A stretch of DNA of 8,671 bases from positions 1 through 8,671 of the forward strand of contig CAZAQC010000031.1 in the NCBI GenBank assembly GCA_964487525.1. The letters run 5' to 3'. Positions within the stretch are counted from its first letter, which is position 1; every line of letters starts with the position of its first letter. Shown in pieces: positions 5,228 to 8,671 of the stretch. The position numbers and the translations under genes were made by a program. Below the pieces are notes generated by a model that did not search any database, was not told the DNA's origin, and worked only from the letters and a program-made list of their open reading frames with translations. This DNA is from UBA2177 sp964487525. Lineage in GTDB: Bacteria; Patescibacteriota; Dojkabacteria; SC72.

Positions 5228-6766
5228 TTGAAAAAAGAAAAAAAGAGAAAACCGATAAATAAAATGTGCCTTTACTCATTTATAGTATTCTTTATACTAA
5301 GTAATATCTACCTCGGATATCTTTTCTACACCATAATCTCAAATACACCATCCATTCCTATAAAGACACACAATATAACTGATTATCCTCAAATGAAATT
5401 TGTTTACAATGAATCGTCAAGCTCACCTTTAACACTTCTTCCTGACAGTTTCAATTCTTTAATTGACAAATACGAACTTACTGTAACACAGAAGGAAAGA
5501 ATTTCTTTTCTAAATAATGGCTTCTTCTTCTCACCAATAGAGGTAGAACTAACTAATCCGATTGCAGAGCTAAGTACAGCATATGCTAATCTTTCAGCAA
5601 TTGATAAAAGAATATATCTCACTTCAAATATTCTTAATCATTATTTTGAATCAAAATATCTTGAGATTAGAGCATCACTTTCGGAGGAAATACTTCCAGA
5701 ACAAGAATTTGTTTACAAAAGATCAATCAAGGAAATTAATATTCCAAATGAAACTGAAATAATAATAGAAGATGATATGGAAAATTATCTTTACATAAAA
5801 AATCATTTAGAATATGTCTCTAAAGACTTTCCAGAATTCAATGAATTAAAGGAAGATATCGTATCAATCATTGATTATTTTGAAGATCAAACCAATACAA
5901 AAGAACGTATTTTTAATATTATAAAAAACTTACCTGATATTGAAATTACAGATGATAAAAAATTTGTATATTCAGTATCTAATATAGGAGATTCTATTTT
6001 CATATCTCCAAGTATTATTTCATCTGAAGAAATTTCTGTTGTTGATAATGAAAACTTTCAGAAGGATTATGATGTTACTCCAGTATCTCAACCAAATGGA
6101 TCAGTAAGGATCCCCGTAATAATGTATCACCAAATAGCTAATGCACCAGAAGGCAGTAGCTCATTTAAACAAGGACTGTATACTTCACCTGAGTTATTTG
6201 AAGAACAAATTGCATATTTAACAAAGAAGAATTACAAGAGTCTTTCTTCTGCTGAATTCTTTGAAATACTTAAGACAGGAGCAAACCCGAAACAGAAAAG
6301 TATAATGTTAACTTTTGATGATTCTGTTGCAAATCACTATACAACCGCTTTCCCCATATTAAAAAAATATGGACAAACAGGAGTATTCTTTGTTGTTTCA
6401 AATAGAAGTAGTATCTATCCAATTCAATTAAAAGAAATGGCCGACAGTGGTATGGATATTCAATCACATAGCTCTACCCATCCCGATCTTAGTAAAGTAA
6501 GCGACATTGGAATTCTTACAACAGAGATTAGTAGTAGTAAATACGCTATTCAATCAATGACAGGAAAGCCTGTACTTTCAATTGCCTATCCTGGATGTGT
6601 TGGAAACACACAAACATTTAATGTTGTTGCTAGTAGTGGATACTATCTTGGATTCTCTTGTGGGAAGACAATTGACCATTATTTTGGTAACAGACTATCT
6701 CTTTCAAGAGTACATATTCCAAAAGATATGGATGGCTTAAAAAGAATTCTTTCTGGGATATATTAA
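5228..6766 (+). CDS. Membrane-anchored polysaccharide deacetylase with unusual N-terminal region
   Basis: This 512-residue protein has a basic N-terminus, one membrane anchor (about 13-38), an outside region of about 250 residues and a C-terminal NodB/PgaB-like deacetylase domain (about 295-512), which removes N-acetyl groups from cell-surface glycans. The domain opens with PVIMYHQ (H301). Catalytic and metal residues are present: TFDDS (D364 base, D365 metal) and HSSTH (H414, H418 metal). The third motif reads IAYPGC instead of the common YPYG or RPPY, and Ser replaces the usual Gly of TFDDG. Residues about 88-146 (FLNNGFFFSP, RIYLTSNILNHYF) weakly recall the start of DUF3160. I keep the TTG at 5228 because the lysine-rich stretch suits a membrane anchor; an ATG at 5264 (residue 13) is the alternative. 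The stop directly abuts that of the opposing dfx gene. Confidence 0.88.
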   Translation: MKKEKKRKPINKMCLYSFIVFFILSNIYLGYLFYTIISNTPSIPIKTHNITDYPQMKFVYNESSSSPLTLLPDSFNSLIDKYELTVTQKERISFLNNGFFFSPIEVELTNPIAELSTAYANLSAIDKRIYLTSNILNHYFESKYLEIRASLSEEILPEQEFVYKRSIKEINIPNETEIIIEDDMENYLYIKNHLEYVSKDFPEFNELKEDIVSIIDYFEDQTNTKERIFNIIKNLPDIEITDDKKFVYSVSNIGDSIFISPSIISSEEISVVDNENFQKDYDVTPVSQPNGSVRIPVIMYHQIANAPEGSSSFKQGLYTSPELFEEQIAYLTKKNYKSLSSAEFFEILKTGANPKQKSIMLTFDDSVANHYTTAFPILKKYGQTGVFFVVSNRSSIYPIQLKEMADSGMDIQSHSSTHPDLSKVSDIGILTTEISSSKYAIQSMTGKPVLSIAYPGCVGNTQTFNVVASSGYYLGFSCGKTIDHYFGNRLSLSRVHIPKDMDGLKRILSGIY

Positions 6767-7150
6767 TTACATTCTGACTTCCCAGAGACCATGCACATTA
6801 CAGTATGCCCTAACGATATAGCTATCCTTTTGTACAAACTGGAATACAGCCTGAGGCAAATCAGTTGGTTTTAAATATACTCTTCTAACATTTCCATCTA
6901 CTATATATTCTATCCATTCAATATAGTGAGCTTCTTCCATAGGGTGCATAACTTCTCCAATTGTTACAGTCATTTTGTCTCCTTCGAAAGATAGAGCTGG
7001 AAGATGTTTCTCAAATCCTTCATCTTTATCATGCCCCTTGAGTAATATCATTGGCTTGTCACAACAAACTAAAGTTCCATTACCTGTATGAATAACTTCA
7101 ACAATATTGCCACAAACTTCACATTTATATATGCTATTTAACTCTGTCAT
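6767..7150 (-). CDS. dfx: Desulfoferrodoxin (class I superoxide reductase)
   Basis: This 127-residue cytoplasmic enzyme reduces superoxide to hydrogen peroxide without making oxygen, a typical defence of anaerobes. The N-terminal desulforedoxin domain has its four iron-binding cysteines (C10, C13, C29, C30, the CxxC...CC pattern). The catalytic domain has the complete Fe(His)4Cys centre: H49, H69, H75, H120 and C117, plus E47-K48 beside the open coordination site, at almost the same numbering as the Desulfovibrio enzymes. Both domains intact make it a 2Fe-SOR rather than neelaredoxin. It needs an electron donor such as rubredoxin, which is not encoded here. The start is fixed by the conserved YKCEVCGN opening; there is no SD. 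It is divergent from the PspC gene across 110 bp and convergent with the deacetylase with no gap, so its mRNA may extend antisense into that gene. Confidence 0.97.
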   Translation of the reverse strand: MTELNSIYKCEVCGNIVEVIHTGNGTLVCCDKPMILLKGHDKDEGFEKHLPALSFEGDKMTVTIGEVMHPMEEAHYIEWIEYIVDGNVRRVYLKPTDLPQAVFQFVQKDSYIVRAYCNVHGLWEVRM

Positions 7151-7173
7151 TATAGTTATCTTGATTCAAAATT

Positions 7174-7191
7174 TATATATTTAAGTATATA
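7174..7191. promoter_or_regulatory. Imperfect AT-rich palindrome between dfx and the PspC gene
   Basis: The 18-bp segment centred on TTAA at 7181-7184 is an inverted repeat with one mismatched pair, lying 23 bp before the dfx start in a 110-bp divergent spacer. It could be an operator, but it does not match known PerR or Fur boxes, and pure A/T palindromes are common by chance in such DNA. Confidence 0.2.
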
Positions 7192-7246
7192 TCACTTTAT
7201 TGAAAATTACACAGAAATAATATACGATATGAATGTAAAATAAAAT

Positions 7247-7252
7247 TACTAT
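7247..7252 (+). promoter_or_regulatory. Possible -10 box for the PspC-domain gene
   Basis: TACTAT, which keeps the four most conserved -10 positions, is 8 bases before the ATG at 7261. This resembles the layout before csoR and mnmA and would give a leaderless mRNA. Support is weak because the spacer is very AT-rich. Confidence 0.25.
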
Positions 7253-7260
7253 ATGCTCAT

Positions 7261-7563
7261 ATGCCTAAAAGATTATACAGATCAGAGAAAGACAAGATTG
7301 TAGCTGGAGTATGTGGAGGTATTGCAGAATACCTTAATATAGATCCAATTATAGTAAGGATTCTCTTCATTTTAGCAATAATATCTGAAGGATTTGGATT
7401 GATGCTTTACATTGTTCTCTGGATAGTAATACCTCTTGAAAGTAGTATTGAAAAGAATGAAGATGAGGTTATTGAAGAAAATGCAAAAGAGATAAAAGAA
7501 AATATTGTGAAAGTAACAAAAAATATCAAAAAAGATGTTAAATCTGATAGTAAGAAAAAATAA
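7261..7563 (+). CDS. PspC-domain membrane protein
   Basis: This 100-residue protein is a single PspC domain with a charged tail. The family signature covers residues 3-59: KRLYRSEKDKIVAGVCGGIAEYLNIDP in substance, with the key GVCGGIAEYL (16-25) and DP (28-29) before a hydrophobic segment at about 31-58. PspC proteins act in envelope-stress responses; in enterobacteria PspC helps control the Psp regulon, while in many other bacteria the role is undefined. The tail (61-100) is rich in Glu and Lys and probably helical and cytoplasmic. There is no SD. The LiaF-like gene follows after 18 bp on the same strand, and PspC with toast-rack proteins is a recurring association, so the two probably form an operon. 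pspA and pspB genes are not in view. Confidence 0.92.
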   Translation: MPKRLYRSEKDKIVAGVCGGIAEYLNIDPIIVRILFILAIISEGFGLMLYIVLWIVIPLESSIEKNEDEVIEENAKEIKENIVKVTKNIKKDVKSDSKKK

Positions 7564-7581
7564 TTTTAGTAATTTAATAAT

Positions 7582-8589
7582 ATGGATCAAAACAAGAAAG
7601 AGGCTAGGGATATCTCTTCAGCAATATTCCTAATATTTATAGGAGTTGTATTCCTTCTAAACACTACTGGAATTGTAGGATGGGGAATATGGCTATATAT
7701 GTTTAGATTTTGGCCAATATTCTTAATCTTGGCTGGACTTAGGTTAATCTTTAACAAATCAATTGCAACTGAAATTATTTTAATTATTCTCTCTGTTATA
7801 CTTTTTGCATTTGTAGGAATATTTTCATATATCTCAGAAACATCTAAACCTCTTCAATTTGTTCCTAACAGAATCAATGATTATATATTAGAGAATCATG
7901 ATCGCTTTTTTATTGGAAGAGAACCTAATATGAATGAAGATGAGACTATTTCTTTAGATGAATACCTAGATGTAGAAAAAAGAACTTTAGATATAAATAT
8001 TGGAGCATCCGAATTTCTTTTAAATGATAATCCTGAATTAGAGGATTATCTTCTTTTAAATTCTAGATATACAGAGAACTTTGTAGAGCCTTCTTTAAAA
8101 AGTGAACTTACTGAAGAAAAAGTATTAGCTATAAATTTTGAAACTATATCTCCAAGGAGAATAACTGATTGGAATAATACAAGAACAGAATTTAATTTTA
8201 CCCTTGGAAAAACAGAACTTAAAACAGACATCAACATAATACTTGGAGCTGGTAAGGGAGAAGTTGACTTAAAATCATTAACTGTTGAGAATATTACTGC
8301 AAAAATTGGTGCTGGAGAACTAATATTTACATTAGATGAGAAAGCAATACCTTCCTCATTAAACATAGAAGTAGGAGCAGGAAGTATGGTGTTAAATATT
8401 CCAGAATCAATAGGTTATAAATTGTCATATGATTTAGGTATAGGAGAGATTTCTGAGAATGGAAATGAAATAGCAACCTTCTCAAACAATGATGGGGGTT
8501 ATGAATCAGAAAATTATAATAATTCCGAACTTAAAATAGAGATTGTTGCTAAGGTCGGAGTTGGATCGTTAGAAATAAATAATATTTAA
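7582..8589 (+). CDS. LiaF/toast-rack-like envelope-stress membrane protein
   Basis: This 335-residue protein has three N-terminal membrane segments (about 11-31, 35-57, 61-84) of the LiaI/LiaF-like (DUF5668) type, with the typical FWPIFLILAGLRLIF, followed by a long domain on one side of the membrane. That domain contains repeated Gly-rich beta segments: LDINIGASEFLL (136-147), ILGAGKGEVDL (220-230), KIGAGELIFTL (241-251), EVGAGSMVLNI (263-273), DLGIGEIS (284-291) and KVGVGSLEI (324-332). This matches the beta-solenoid-like toast-rack/LiaF C-terminal domains of cell-wall antibiotic response proteins. LiaF in Firmicutes silences a LiaRS two-component system; no such kinase is present here, so that role is not assumed. 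Its neighbours are the PspC gene upstream and another small membrane-protein start 10 bp downstream. Confidence 0.85.
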   Translation: MDQNKKEARDISSAIFLIFIGVVFLLNTTGIVGWGIWLYMFRFWPIFLILAGLRLIFNKSIATEIILIILSVILFAFVGIFSYISETSKPLQFVPNRINDYILENHDRFFIGREPNMNEDETISLDEYLDVEKRTLDINIGASEFLLNDNPELEDYLLLNSRYTENFVEPSLKSELTEEKVLAINFETISPRRITDWNNTRTEFNFTLGKTELKTDINIILGAGKGEVDLKSLTVENITAKIGAGELIFTLDEKAIPSSLNIEVGAGSMVLNIPESIGYKLSYDLGIGEISENGNEIATFSNNDGGYESENYNNSELKIEIVAKVGVGSLEINNI

Positions 8590-8599
8590 TTAAAAAAAC

Positions 8600-8671
8600 A
8601 TGAAAGATACAGTAAAGATAATCATTGGTGTTGCCCTAGTAACGATAGGGGGCCTTCTTTTAATAGAGAGA
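8600..8671 (+). CDS. Start of a small membrane protein, cut by window edge
   Basis: An ATG at 8600, 10 bp after the LiaF-like stop, opens a frame that runs uninterrupted to the window end (24 codons). The visible sequence is a short charged start, then IIIGVALVTIGGLLLIER, one membrane segment in the style of LiaI/DUF5668 proteins. It is probably the next member of the envelope-stress operon. No SD precedes it. Identity beyond a membrane protein cannot be decided from 24 residues. Confidence 0.65.
   Translation, partial: MKDTVKIIIGVALVTIGGLLLIER

Noticed and set aside
7151..7260. PerR or Fur box controlling dfx
   Set aside because: No match to TTATAATNATTATAA or GATAATGATTATC was found; only an imperfect A/T palindrome is present.
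1..8671. Possible recoding of UGA (no gene here stops with TGA), as in Gracilibacteria or SR1
   Set aside because: All conserved proteins read full length in the standard code with no internal TGA, and glycine uses GGN codons. Preference for TAA is enough explained by low GC.
1..8671. tRNA, rRNA, CRISPR array, insertion sequence or attachment site
   Set aside because: No cloverleaf-like sequence, regular direct repeats, transposase-like protein or terminal inverted repeats were seen on either strand.

Overview
The window comes from an AT-rich (roughly one-third GC), tightly packed bacterial genome that uses the standard genetic code. Genes are often 0-15 bp apart. Eleven of twelve genes are visible with a 3' end, and every visible stop is TAA except one TAG. 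Almost no gene has a Shine-Dalgarno sequence. A superoxide reductase, a very reduced ISC system and the missing SD sites suggest a small-genome anaerobe, perhaps a Patescibacteria (CPR) lineage. A low-GC anaerobic Firmicute is less likely, because those carry strong SD sites. This assignment is inference; no rRNA or ribosomal protein is present to anchor it.

Region 1 (1-3589, + strand) is one tight run of five genes. It holds the C-terminal part of a Cu+ P1B-ATPase (copA), a membrane protein joining a heavy-metal-associated (HMA) domain to a DsbD-like membrane domain, a CsoR-type copper repressor, a group I cysteine desulfurase (iscS) and an IscU scaffold. The first three form a copper-export and sensing cassette. 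iscS follows csoR after a single base, so copper defence and Fe-S cluster building, which copper damages, may be co-expressed.

Region 2 (3580-4145) holds a stem-loop terminator shared by convergent genes, a small unknown minus-strand gene with the only good SD site in the window, and a 223-bp divergent spacer. The spacer contains a perfect 14-bp palindrome overlapping a TATAAT box and an unused anti-SD-like sequence.

Region 3 (4146-5168) is mnmA, the tRNA U34 thiolase that takes sulfur originating from IscS. It has a CxxC plus C cysteine set.

Region 4 (5228-7150) is a membrane-anchored polysaccharide deacetylase facing a class I desulfoferrodoxin (superoxide reductase). Their stop codons abut with no base between them.

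Region 5 (7261-8671, + strand) is an envelope-stress-like cluster: a PspC-domain protein, a LiaF/toast-rack-like membrane protein with repeated Gly-rich beta segments, and the start of a third small membrane protein cut by the window edge.

The unifying themes are sulfur and Fe-S supply (iscS, iscU, mnmA), copper and superoxide defence (copA, HMA-DsbD, csoR, dfx) and envelope maintenance (deacetylase, PspC, LiaF-like). The least explained element is the small minus-strand gene and its regulatory leader.
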